A program made the position numbers and the translations under genes. DNA of 64,000 nt from Rhizophagus clarus (Eukaryota > Glomeromycota > Glomeromycetes > Glomerales > Glomeraceae): assembly GCA_015698045.1 (NCBI GenBank), contig BLAL01000030.1:682001-746000 (forward strand), read 5' to 3'. Of this stretch, positions 24,633-35,649 are shown piece after piece (the stretch's first letter is position 1; each line of letters opens with the position of its first letter). A model generated the notes under the pieces. It had not been told where the DNA came from and did not search any database. It saw only the letters and a program-made list of their open reading frames with translations.

Positions 24633-25011
24633 TTCACAATTTCATCATTTCACCGACAATTACTTCACCGATAATCACTTCGCTGCTTATAAAGCATTTT
24701 CCCCCCTTTTTTACTAATTACAGCTTATAAAAAAATATTAATATAAGAAGGTATAGGAAAAAAACTTTAACATTAATATATATTGAGATTTAATCTGAAA
24801 ATATAAATTAATATTTTATATTTATTCTTATGTATACACTATCTCGTATTATATAATAACGATAATTTTTGCTGTCTGTACAGTTGTATAAAGAAAAAAA
24901 AAATTATATTTAATTTTATTGTGATATATGTAAGTGTCAGTGAAACAAACGACTTGTCGGTGTTTGTCGGCGAAACGTTTGTCGGTGAAATGATTGTGAC
25001 TATAAAGGACC
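24633..25011. mobile_element. MITE-like segment with inverted subrepeated ends
   Basis: The left end reads TTCACAATTTCATCATTTCACCGAC and then two 15-bp-spaced units (TTCACCGACAATTAC, TTCACCGATAATCAC). The right end, in reverse complement, reads GTCACAATCATTTCACCGAC and then TTTCGCCGACAAACA, again with about 15-bp spacing. About 290 bp of AT-rich non-coding DNA lies between. This fits a small non-autonomous DNA element with subterminal repeats. No clear target-site duplication. The short minus ORF ending inside it is not supported as a gene. Confidence 0.45.
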
Positions 25012-26099
25012 GCTCACTTAAAAACTTATAACTCGCTTGATGATTTACAAGGTCTATTATAGTACTATACGAAATATATTAGATTTTATCGAATGACACT
25101 TCTCAAATATTGCATATTAATTTATCATTCAGATTTGAGTTTTGGTTAAACCTATATGTATCTGTTGTTTGAAACAGCAAATTATAATATATACAGTATC
25201 AAAAAAAAGGAATTTGATTTGTTAGCAAAAATAGCTAGCACTCAAAAGGTCGGGATTTGTGTAATAAAGTTAGGAATGTGAATCTCCATGTTGTTAAAAT
25301 CGTCAGAATGTGGCTTAAGGACTTTTATCGTAATATGTGAAGTATTTTTAATTTTTACGCGATAATAATTAATCATAAGAAACTAATAATATTTCTTCAT
25401 CTTCCCATGACATTCTTTGACATATCCTGTCTTTTTTTTTTTTATCCTTTTTTTTTTAAAAAAAAAAAAAAAAATTTTTCGAGATGATGATGCAAGGCCA
25501 CATGACAACGTTTGGTTCCATAGGCAGTAAAAAGAACATATCAATTTGTCTTGTATCATTACCTTTATATTAAGGATGGTAAAGTCCTGAATTTAAAAAA
25601 GACAACTAAATCCGCAGTTCTTTGGGTCCTGATTTAGGAGTTAGGACGAACAGAAAATCTGGTCCTAAAAAGTCCTAGCCAATAAAATAATGTACTATAT
25701 TGTATAATTTATAGTGCTTAGAATTTTAACATATATATATTAAATGTAGAATCTAAAATCAAAATTTCCTAGAATCTTTATTAGCAAGTAAGTAAAATTA
25801 ACTCTATTAACATTAAGTTAAATATTCATGCTTTTTTTGAGGTCATTATATTGGCCAGAATTAAGCGTTATGCCGGTTAAATTTGAGAATAATGTGGACC
25901 AAAACCCGTTCGATCAGTTTAGCAAGAGGATTTATTATTAGGATCTGGTCCCGCAGGTCCATTCGATGATTCAATTGGACTTACAGGTTTCTCCCTTTAA
26001 AAGATTGTAATGTTATTTTCAAAACAAGAAATTTAATCGTAATTTTGGCTGGTACTATATCCAACCATATGCTTTATTAAATTCGCAAAAGATTAATCA
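25012..26099. other. Non-coding interval with transposon-like motifs
   Basis: Contains a homopolymer fold-back (T-runs followed by an A-run near 25430-25475), a GTCCTGATTTAGGAGTTAGGAC hairpin near 25626, and the word TTGGCCAGAATTA near 25851, also found at 6827. No ORF supported. Confidence 0.45.
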
Positions 26100-28015
26100 A
26101 TTCTCTATTTTATTTAAACTATCACAAAGTAATAACTAAATTATGATTAAATCTTCTACGAAGAATACATATAAATATTATATAAAACAAAGAAATAAAA
26201 AAAGAGAAAAAAAAAAAATCGTAATAAAAAAGAAGGTAATAAAAAAATTCCCAAAAAGCTAATATATTCATATAATCTTAAATTTTCATAATATTACAAG
26301 AAATAGCAAGCCAATGACAACAAAGCGACATATAAAAAAGCAACTGATATTTGTTTGTCAGTTCTGACAGCGGAAGAAGCGGATGGCATAGGTGGTGTAG
26401 ATGCAGGTGGTGCAGTACCATTTGTTAATGCTGGTGTTGTAGTTGGTGGAGCTGCCGCTTTAACACCAGGTACTTTTGGTGCTACACCCGCATCAAGCAC
26501 ATTGATCGTAGCGTACATCATATCCTTTGCACAATGTTCTTCAACATCGCAGTAATAGTATAAAGGACCAGTTTTTGTTAAAGTCCAAACTTCCTTTGCA
26601 GGAGCAGCAGCATTACCAGCATGTACGGGTGTACTGTAAGCATTTGGTAATGCAGATTTAGCGCATGTAGCAAAGGTATCTGCTTGAATAACATCGTGAT
26701 TTCCGTCGACGAAGTTAAAAGTAACCTGTAAAAGTAATTAATTAATATATTTATATATATCTTTTTTTTTTCACAAGCTTAAATTGAATACTTACGGTAT
26801 CTCCCACATTTGCATCAAAGTTGTTAGGTTCGAAAACCTTTTTACCAGCATCACCAACATTGACCGACCAATTTTCGCAATTAGCGAATGAAAATAGGAG
26901 AGCAATTAAAGCAATAACTGAAAGATATTTAATCATCATTTTTATAAATTTATTAAAAGTGTAGAAGATGATGTTGAAGTGTAGAAAAGATGTTGTTGAG
27001 AAGGAAGAGAAAATACGAGGGATATTTAAAGAATTTTTTTCTCGTTTTTCTCAGGCGCAGCAGATTGTCGTGCAACATAATCAATTTGCACTGCTTTTGA
27101 ATAACACAATAATACGGAATATTTTCCGAAAAAATTTACTTTATTTAAAATAGCCAAGAATTTTTTTCATGTTTTTAATGATTTGCATTAAAAAAGATAA
27201 AAAATCGAATTTGTATGAAATGATTTACAAAAATATTTACATCTATCCGATTTACCAATTGAAAATTGATTAACCTAATTTAGTTAATTTTAGTTTTTTT
27301 ATCTATTGTTAACGAGAACTATTTTAGTCTGATCCGAGAAAATTATGGGAATTTTTGATTAGATTTAGGTTTAATTGATGGAATGAAAGATAAAGAGAAG
27401 ATGTAATTTTATTACTAAAGTTATTTTATTTTGAAACAAATTTTTGATCCTTGGTAAGTGTAAAAATAAAATGGGCGTTACTTTATGGACTTTTTCTTAC
27501 AAGTCATTAACGACAACATTGACGCGTTAAAATCGTAAGAAAGGAGCCTTTTTTTTTCGAACAAATAACTAATGAATAGGTAACTTTAAATGAATTTCAC
27601 AAATAAGTTGATCTCTCACGTCAATCATAATTTCATTATAATAATGAGTCTTTAAAATGAAGATGCCAAAAACATAAAAAGAATTATTCTCTTCTTTTAT
27701 ATTTGTTTGTTTTTAAGAAAAAAAAAAAAAATTATTTTTATAACTTTCAAACAAAAAGAAAAAAAAATTGGACTAATAACAGTAATGAAAAACTAAGTAG
27801 GATAATTATAGGTTCTTTAGCCATTATAACCATTCTAAATAATCTTAAAATAACTGAGTATATTTATATTTTCTTTATTTTTAATTTTTTTTTTCTCCTT
27901 TTTATTTAAAAATAGGACCCATTTGTGAACCAAAAATGAATTCTGTCAAAATGTAATATTTTTTTTCGGAATTTCCGAGTTTTTAATTGGTCGTCAATTT
28001 AATTAGCTGGATATA
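26100..28015. repeat. Right arm of the 2-kb inverted duplication
   Basis: Reverse-complement match of about 15730-17765, colinear across the promoter region, gene and 3' flank of the cupredoxin. Landmarks in + orientation: AAGTTGATCTCTCACGTCAA near 27605, TTGACGCGTTAAAATCGTAA near 27519, and TTAATTAGCTGG near 28001. Confidence 0.85.
26294..26939 (-). CDS. GPI-type secreted cupredoxin (copy B)
   Basis: Two exons, 26796-26939 and 26294-26725, give 191 aa. The first 48 residues, including the signal peptide, are identical to copy A. The cupredoxin domain differs at very few positions (STLPNAYTT in A, SALPNAYST in B) and keeps all copper ligands (His58, Cys107, His112, Met117). The linker after residue about 137 is where the copies diverge: B is shorter by six residues and has different Thr/Pro/Ala spacing, and the C-terminal hydrophobic segment is altered but still GPI-like. 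The 70-nt intron keeps GTAAGT and the acceptor but has only about ten As where A has 33. The shared exon structure and strong identity indicate a fairly recent duplication with both copies under constraint. Confidence 0.92.
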
Positions 28016-31000
28016 TTAAACATTTATTAATGAATGTAATGACCGAAATGATGAAATAAGACTGGAAAAATGCACATGATTTCTTGAAGCGTAATGTTGT
28101 TGTAAGCATTTTTGATAATCTAATCAACCTACAATTAATAACGTATAATTTAGTATCTTTAGCAAGTAAAGCATATCTTACCATTTTTTTATAATATACT
28201 TTATAGATTAATAGACAATTTCATAAATAAATCTTCGTAAAATTCATCAATACTCATAATCCTTTCCTCTCACTCAAAGATATTTGGTGCAGCTATCCAT
28301 ATTCACATTTAAATTGTATGTTAAAAATTGATTTTTGACGAATATGAGGGTTAGTAGAACGCGTCATTTGTGGTAATTATAAGAACATTATATTAGTTTA
28401 AAATCGACAAGATACCTTTTTTTTTTATCGCAAAAAGTGATGTCAACTTTTTATGATGGTTAATAAATATTATTTGTTTTTCGAGACATGACGTTTTGAA
28501 AATTTGTTTATTTTTTTTTTTTTTTTTTTTTTTTGTAATTTGATGTGACGCGTAAAAACAAGCGGAAAATAACTATTAGGTTTTCGCATGTCAATATTTT
28601 TAACATTATTTGGCATATTTATTACTATAGAGCAATTATTCCATTCTTCATTTATTTGTAATATATGGTTATAAAAATTGTGACTAGTATTCATAATCAA
28701 GTTATCTATCCACTACAAGAAACTATATTCTTTTCACGAATAAAGGGAAAGTATGAAACTGAAAGTGCTATGTATTTGCTCTAGTATGTATTTATTTATT
28801 TATTTTAATTCTTTGCTTCGTATTTAATATAGTGAGTACATAATCTTTTAGCCATATAAAATAGAGATGATCGGGTCTACGTAGCCATTAGATGAGTCTC
28901 TAATGGTAACTGTGCCTCTAAACTTATCTACAAACTGAGAAGTATAGAGAATTTGTAGCAACTGTTAAAGAAATCAGATAGAAAGTACGATGAACGTATG
29001 GGCTATGTGTTTGTAAAGAGATCATAACAAAAAGTCCCACCTAAGATGATGATCCAAAATGTGATTAAGAAAATTGACAGGAAACAAGCCATGGTTCATA
29101 AGGAACTAGGAACGTCTTACAAGAGGTGTCGATCTAGTCGGTATACATATTATTACGTATTTAATAAAATGTTTCTTTTCGTAATAACATGTATACTAAT
29201 GAATTTGCTTTGCATTCTTTAATTATAACATTGTTCATTGTAAGATTGCCACGTAATGTAATAATAAGTTCATCAAAACCAAGGAGCGTGAGAAGGAAAG
29301 AAATTTCTTTCTCGAAGTAAATATCCTCCTCCTCGCAATTATTTTTTTCACGTTCAAGTGTCTAAAGATTCTTTAACTTCTTAAGCTCCGAGGCAATTGA
29401 AAGCATCATTCTTAAGCAGAAATTTGCAGAAGTTTTGATTTCTATAAATCTAGTGAGTTCTGGAGAGGGAACTGGTTGTGGACCTTATTGAATTTAAGGT
29501 ATTAAAAGCACTGATTTTTTTTTCTGGAATCGAATGACTCCAATAAGTGGAGTTTTATTAGGACTTCATTATATGAAATACAATTTAGAGTGTTTTAAAT
29601 TTTTTTCCATTAAACTAATTTTGTTTATTATTTTTATAAAAAATTATCAGCTATATAAAGTCTTTATATAACAAAGCTGCTCAAAAAACATAATTAGTTA
29701 AGTATGTACAGTATGTACAATTATTGTTATTAAATTTGAGCTGAAATCATTTTAAGTATATTTCGAATAGGTCAAATGAATTTTGGCAATTTTTTTTTTT
29801 TTTTTTTTTTTTGGAACATGAGTAATTTTGTGATGTAATAGAGACTCAATATCTTAAGCATGTTTTAATTCTTTGTGCAAGTTCTCAAAAGAAAATATCG
29901 CAAATAACGAAATTCCGATTCAAAAGATTTTAATACACTATTAAAGTAGGTATAAATTTTAACTTTTGATTCAATATCTTCGAACTACAACATCTTATCA
30001 GTATAATCCCTATATTAACTAAGATATAGTATTTCTCTCTCTGGTTAAAAGAAAAAAAGATTTAGTTAGTACTACAGCACGTAATTCAGAAAGAAACTTT
30101 CATTAGATTATTCCGATCCTATAAATAATACAAACTTTGTCGACATATGACGTCGGTCTTTGACTAATGCGATAAATAATAGTATATCGTAGTTACTGCA
30201 CTTTATTTCTCTTTTAAACCCTTTAAACGTGATCTACTTTATTATTATTACTTTTTCATTCATTTTTACTTAGCTACCAAATTCTTACTCAAATGTAATT
30301 AAGAATTTGCAGGAGATCCGTGCTGAAATTACGCAATAACAAGAATTAACTCTGAAAAAACCATTATTTATAAAATTAAAGAAAATTAAAGTCAATTCAT
30401 GAAAATTAAGCCCGTCCAATAGAAAAATAAAAAGAACAACTATAAGTATACAAATTAAAAAAGGATCATAGTGTTTATGGCCAATTGAAGCAAAACCGAA
30501 CGTCATTATTACCGCTGATCTTGAGAGTACATCTGGCATTCTATCAATTTACGATATCTTTAGTAAAAAAAAGGAAAGAAACATGTTAAGACATCAAAAA
30601 CATAAGTGAGATTACTTGCACTTGCCAGCTTGGCATGCTGTGGACACTGGACAATGGACAATGCTTGCTATGCTTTTAAGTCCAATAAATCGACTTTATT
30701 GGACTTAACGAAAGATAATTCTTGGTCTGTTTGAAATCAATGAAAATAACGGGATCATTGGCTTCCGCTTATTAATACAATACCTTGGCTAATGTTTTTA
30801 CTTCACATCCTACTGTTTCTCTTTCGATTCCGTTGATATATTGTTTTTGTTTCAGAAAACTCAATACACTAAAAATTCCGGAAGCAATGATTTGTTCAGT
30901 CTCATTATTGATACAAGCCATTTCCTGTCCATTTTTGTAATCCGAAATAGTATTATCTGGGCGAATATGGCGCAGAAACACGTGATTTATTTGTAAACCA

Positions 31001-31118
31001 AGTACAGTACGTCTGATACTTCACACGTATGATATTTTTTAATTTTTCGAGTCCACTAAAATGTTTTAGTCCGCTTCGGACTCACGCTCTGTAATGCAAC
31101 TTTTGCCAAGAATAATTC
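28016..31118. other. Mostly non-coding, with weak minus-strand ORFs
   Basis: Three minus-strand ORFs look slightly protein-like but have no recognised domain: 28470-28694 (starts MNTSHNFYNHILQINEEW, then a Lys run), 30285-30539 (one membrane segment, ICILIVVLFIFLLDGL) and 30772-30981 (no ATG; ends at a possible GTATTG donor). They may be isolated exons or remnants. The rest is AT-rich. Confidence 0.35.
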
Positions 31119-31412
31119 TTACCATGAACGGCAAACTGTTCTCTTAGTTTCAATACCAGTAGTCGACACGGGCGGTTCGACTATGACATGAACACATTCT
31201 TCAGCAGGCAAGTCAGGGAAGTACTTAGAAATCTTTTTTGTCGCAAGGAATAAGATCATCACGATCGGCATAAATTTCTACCTTTCCATAACTTAAAGCT
31301 TGTCTACAGGAAAATTATCGAACTCGGATGTTTTTTTGGCGTAGTTGAGGTCAGTTGACTTATATAGTATTTTTTTGTGAAATACTATTGGTGCAAAGTT
31401 TGCTTCAGCACT
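31119..31412 (-). pseudogene. Crinkler-type effector N-terminal domain, broken
   Basis: Read on the minus strand, pieces of a Crinkler (CRN) N-terminal ubiquitin-like domain appear in order but in different frames: NFAPIVFHKKIL, KKTSEFDNFPVDKL, an LWK core, VEIYADRDD, then ATKKISKYFPDLPAEECVHV and IVEPP. The family core (..DKLKLWKVEI....LL.TKKISKYF......IHVIV.PP) is well known from Rhizophagus and oomycetes, where CRN proteins are candidate secreted host-acting effectors. In-frame TAA and TAG codons and two or more frame changes show it is dead. The expected start methionine and C-terminal effector domain are not seen. Confidence 0.6.
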
Positions 31413-32194
31413 ATTATTTTATTAAAAATATCCAATAATATGTATTCAGAACTCAAACGCGTATGAGAGGGAGATCAGATTTATTGTATGATTTAATTAA
31501 AAAAAAAAAGTATGTATATATACAAACGAATATATAATTTTTGTATTGTAAATTGATTAATAATCTTTTAAAACTTTCTTTATCACTTTATGCAAAGAAT
31601 ATTACTGCATTCATAAAATAAAGTTGTCATCATTATTTTCTTGAGAACGTTCCGTATCAATAAATTCGAAAAAAAAATTTTTAAATCTTCTCAAAAATAA
31701 ACTGATTTTGCGATTGAATATACAGTATGACAACACGAAAAGATTAGTGCGATATTTTTTAATTTGTGAATTTCAAGCCTTCTAAAGGATTTGTACGATT
31801 ATATTTCATTTTTAACGAATTTTTCGTTATTACTTTCAATTTTTTGACTACAATTATTATAAAGTATCGACGAATCATCATTACATAGGGTATACATAAA
31901 AAAGGTTGCAGAATACTGGCTGGGATTATCGCTGAAAATTTTGGCTCGTGGTTTTTTGTGATTTTTAATTATAAAATGCACGCGGACAAAAATTTATGAA
32001 TTACCTATTTCATTCTTTTACCGCTACAAGAGGGACTATATCTCATAAATATTCTTTATAAATTACTGAAGTTGAAAAAAATTAAAAAAATTTGGATAAC
32101 GAATTAATTTTTAAAATGTAAAATTATAGTGGAAACTTTGCAGGTAAAATTAAGAAATAGAAAATAATTTTTTATTTTGTATGAGATTAATGAT
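31413..32194. other. Non-coding interval
   Basis: No gene supported. A 60-residue minus ORF at 31799-31981 has no recognisable content. Confidence 0.4.
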
Positions 32195-32455
32195 AAATTT
32201 TATTAGTATATTTATATGAGATTAATGATAAATTTTATATTATTTATATGAGATTAATGATAAATTTTATATTATTTATATGAGATTAATGATAAATTTT
32301 ATATTATTTATATGAGATTAATATATTATTTATATGAGATTAATATATTATTTATATGAGATTAATATATTATTTATATGAGATTAATATATTATTTATA
32401 TGAGATTAATATATCATTTATATGAGATTAATATATTATTTATATGAGATTAATA
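32195..32455. repeat. 22/34-bp tandem repeat
   Basis: The word TATATGAGATTAAT recurs about 11 times. The left part has a 34-bp period that includes GATAAATTTTATATTATT; the right part has a 22-bp period in which that insert is shortened to ATATTATT. Confidence 0.85.
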
Positions 32456-32460
32456 CCTTA

Positions 32461-32697
32461 TCATACTTTCTTTACCAAACCACCAGATTTTTTATATTTT
32501 TGCAAATCAGAGCTACCACTCGCAACTCCCGCCAATATATTTTTTGTTTTCTTCCTCAATCCAATCTTCTTCCTTTTCTTCTGTATGTATAAGGATGAAC
32601 TGATGAGCAACCACACGCAAAAATCTAATAAAATAAATAAAATTTTAAAAAATAGCAAATCAAATTTAAAGATCCACTCAATTTCTTCCTCCTCCAT
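32461..32697 (-). CDS. Small membrane-segment ORF, doubtful
   Basis: 78 codons from ATG 32697. An acidic start (MEEEEIEW), a long hydrophobic stretch of about 30 residues, then a basic tail (QKKRKKIGLRKKTKN) with the ending SGSSDLQKYKKSGGLVKKV. The layout resembles a small tail-anchored or ER-membrane protein. Its stop lies next to the tandem repeat at 32195-32455. No homologue recognised and no intron evidence. Confidence 0.25.
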   Translation of the reverse strand: MEEEEIEWIFKFDLLFFKILFILLDFCVWLLISSSLYIQKKRKKIGLRKKTKNILAGVASGSSDLQKYKKSGGLVKKV

Positions 32698-35649
32698 AAC
32701 TAAATTTTATAATGAGATATCTCCATAAAACACGCATGGCCAAATAACACCAGGACCTGTTTACTAGTATGCATGAACTTAAAGTATGCCATCACTTCTG
32801 CTCAGTGTTGTCATTGAATTTAAACAGACCAGTAGACATACAGTATATACTTCTGCTTCATTTTTGCACAGAATCTTTTTCATGCCACTTGGACCAAACT
32901 TAAGTCATATTTCGCAAGATGTACTTATGCGATTCGTACATCAATGCTGCGGATGTATTCGCATTCTTCGTATATCCCATGAATGCGATTATCTGGATAA
33001 TGCCAATCATCTTCGCAGTTATCATTAATTTTGCAAATAACCCCCGGAAAACTGAGTAGCCATGCCTACGTCATCTAATTCGCTATAATAAATTTTGGTA
33101 TTAAGATTTTTCTGACTATTCAATGTTGATCCCTAAGAAAAAACCATGAATCACGGGATAAGTTATAGAATTTGCGCCACTAAAAATGTTTGGTGGTTGA
33201 TTGGTATCGTGTTTAAATATATTAAATTCCATGACTAAATACGATAACTTTGGACACTTTCTTATTAAGAACCAGCAAAATTCTTGTTACAAAAGAAAGT
33301 TAACAATATAAACTATATCGAGCTTTAATGTCGATACTTTTACAGAATGATAAATAAAGGAGGTAATAATTGTAATGAGTTTTTAATATCAGGAGATAAC
33401 ATTTATAAAGTTTTTGTACAATAATTTCTTTTTTAAAGGTGAGATAGCAGATATTGAGTGACTGTTTCGTATTATAAAATCTAAAGGAAGAGATGATAAT
33501 AAAAAATGCTAATAAATTAATAACAAAATTGACAAGGACAGCACTCCATAATTATATAAAAATTCGCAAATTTTGCCAAGACTGAAGTCTTTTAATTGTA
33601 TTGCTATATAGAGTTTAGTTTATAATATTCGATTAAGATAATGTTTATTAGAGAATAAGTGTTTGGCAACTTATGCATCTCAATAACAAAGAAAAAAATT
33701 TTAAATCATATTCGTTATTAATGGTTGTTTCCATATTAGGAAATTTCTTCCATTTAAAGATACTGTTGACATTTACGTCAATGAAACCTAAATAAATGAA
33801 CTTTATGAAAGTAATACATATTATCAGATAGATATAGTTGTGAGGTACGTAATTAATTTAAAATTAATATTGTGTTCGTTGCTAATTCAATAAATTTAAT
33901 ATTTGGAATTTTATTATAAATAGTTAATAATTACTGTCCGACTTAATTGAAAATCACAAAATTGGCTCTCTTATTTTAAGATAATACATGAGAAATGATT
34001 TAGGTGATCAAAAAAAGAAAAACAAAACAAAAATTTGTCCATTTAATTCAATATGGCCTTTTTTGAAATATTCTTTGAAAGAAAGAACATAAATTTATTC
34101 ACTAATATTTGTATAACATGATGTAGCGATATCGGTTAGGCTCTAATTTGGTAGTTCTTTTGTTAGTCAACTACAACCGTTCAAACGTAATTTAAACTTG
34201 GCATCGGAATTTTCAATTTGAGATGTTCTATATTATTTCCAGAGTTCATAATTAGGGGAAATCATAATATGAAAATTTTTTTTAGTAAATTTGATAATTT
34301 ATATTAAAAATCTGAAAATCGCTACAGGACATACTTAGAAACTATTAGAACCCGTGATGGTGAATCAGCCCAAGAGTTAGCAGAAAAAGGTTCTAGGATA
34401 CGTCTGACAGCCGATGGATGGCACCTTTAGAATACGTCTGGATGGGTTTTGTTCTCTATTTTATTCATTAAAAAGAGGCTAATTCGATACTATTCACTGG
34501 ATGAGGGACAATGATTTTTTGTTGTGATATAACAAATTTTGTGATAAAACGAAAATTTATTATTTGTTGTGAAAAAGCAAATTTTTCCTAGTTTTTGTTG
34601 TAAAATTATGTGAGCTAAAAAAAGTAAAATTTGCGATCGAAAATCATCGTGGCAATACTAACATGAAGACAGCAATACAATTTTTAGTATCGCGCAAGAT
34701 AAATTACGTTTAGTAATACATTTAATTTCATCGTTCTCACGAAGAAGAGTCAGTTGAACCACAAAAAAGAAAGTATCCTCTCCCCGTCTTATAAGAATTT
34801 AATATTATTGATAAATAATAAACTAAATTTTCAACACATATTGAGAACACATTGACTTACGAAATTTCTATGTCCAAACTATTACGATTCATCATTACTT
34901 CACGATGAAGCGCTACTTAACACTAAACAAACATTCAATTATTGTAACGAAATACATAATATATCGTGTAAATATACCCTTATTAGACGCGTCTTTAATT
35001 ATAACACAGTATGTATATTCCAAAAGTATTAAAAATATTTCTCTCGCCTATATACTTTTTCCGAGTATATTTGTTTTGACTTTTGAGTCATTAAATATTT
35101 ATTTGTTCACCCACAGAAAACATTATAAAAGTGAGGAAAAGATTTTCTTTCCCTTACATTTTTCCATTTCTAAATTTTCCGATCCCCAATCCAACGCATG
35201 ATCCTCCTCTTTCACTCAAAACTTATCCGTGAAAATTTGTGAAATAGAAAATTTGAAGTAACATCTTTTACTAATCACTAATCCTCGAATGTGATGATTG
35301 CTATATAAGATTTTAACCATTTATCGGGATTCGTCAAGCCGGGGGAAGAACCGACACTGGACACCATAATTGCTGTTTATCACGTATGAAGACATTTTCA
35401 TCTGAATATTTTAGAAGTGATACATTTATTCCATATTATGTTTTAACTTAGTAATATCTTACTGTATATTAATAATACATTTTTATAGAGCAAACACCAA
35501 ATTCGTCTCTACTATACGTAATTTATATTATATTTGTAGATTGTCATTGTTTATGTGTACTGCCTTCTAGAAGAATATCATTTTTATAAAATAAATAAAT
35601 ACAAAATACAGATAAAAAATTTTTTTTTTTTAAAAAAAAAAAACAAAAA
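32698..35649. other. Non-coding interval
   Basis: About 3 kb of AT-rich DNA. Slightly less AT-rich patches near 32790-33060 and 34320-34460 have protein-like fragments broken by stops (for example SAQELAEKGSRIRLTADGW near 34370), possibly transposon debris. Nothing can be named. Confidence 0.4.
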
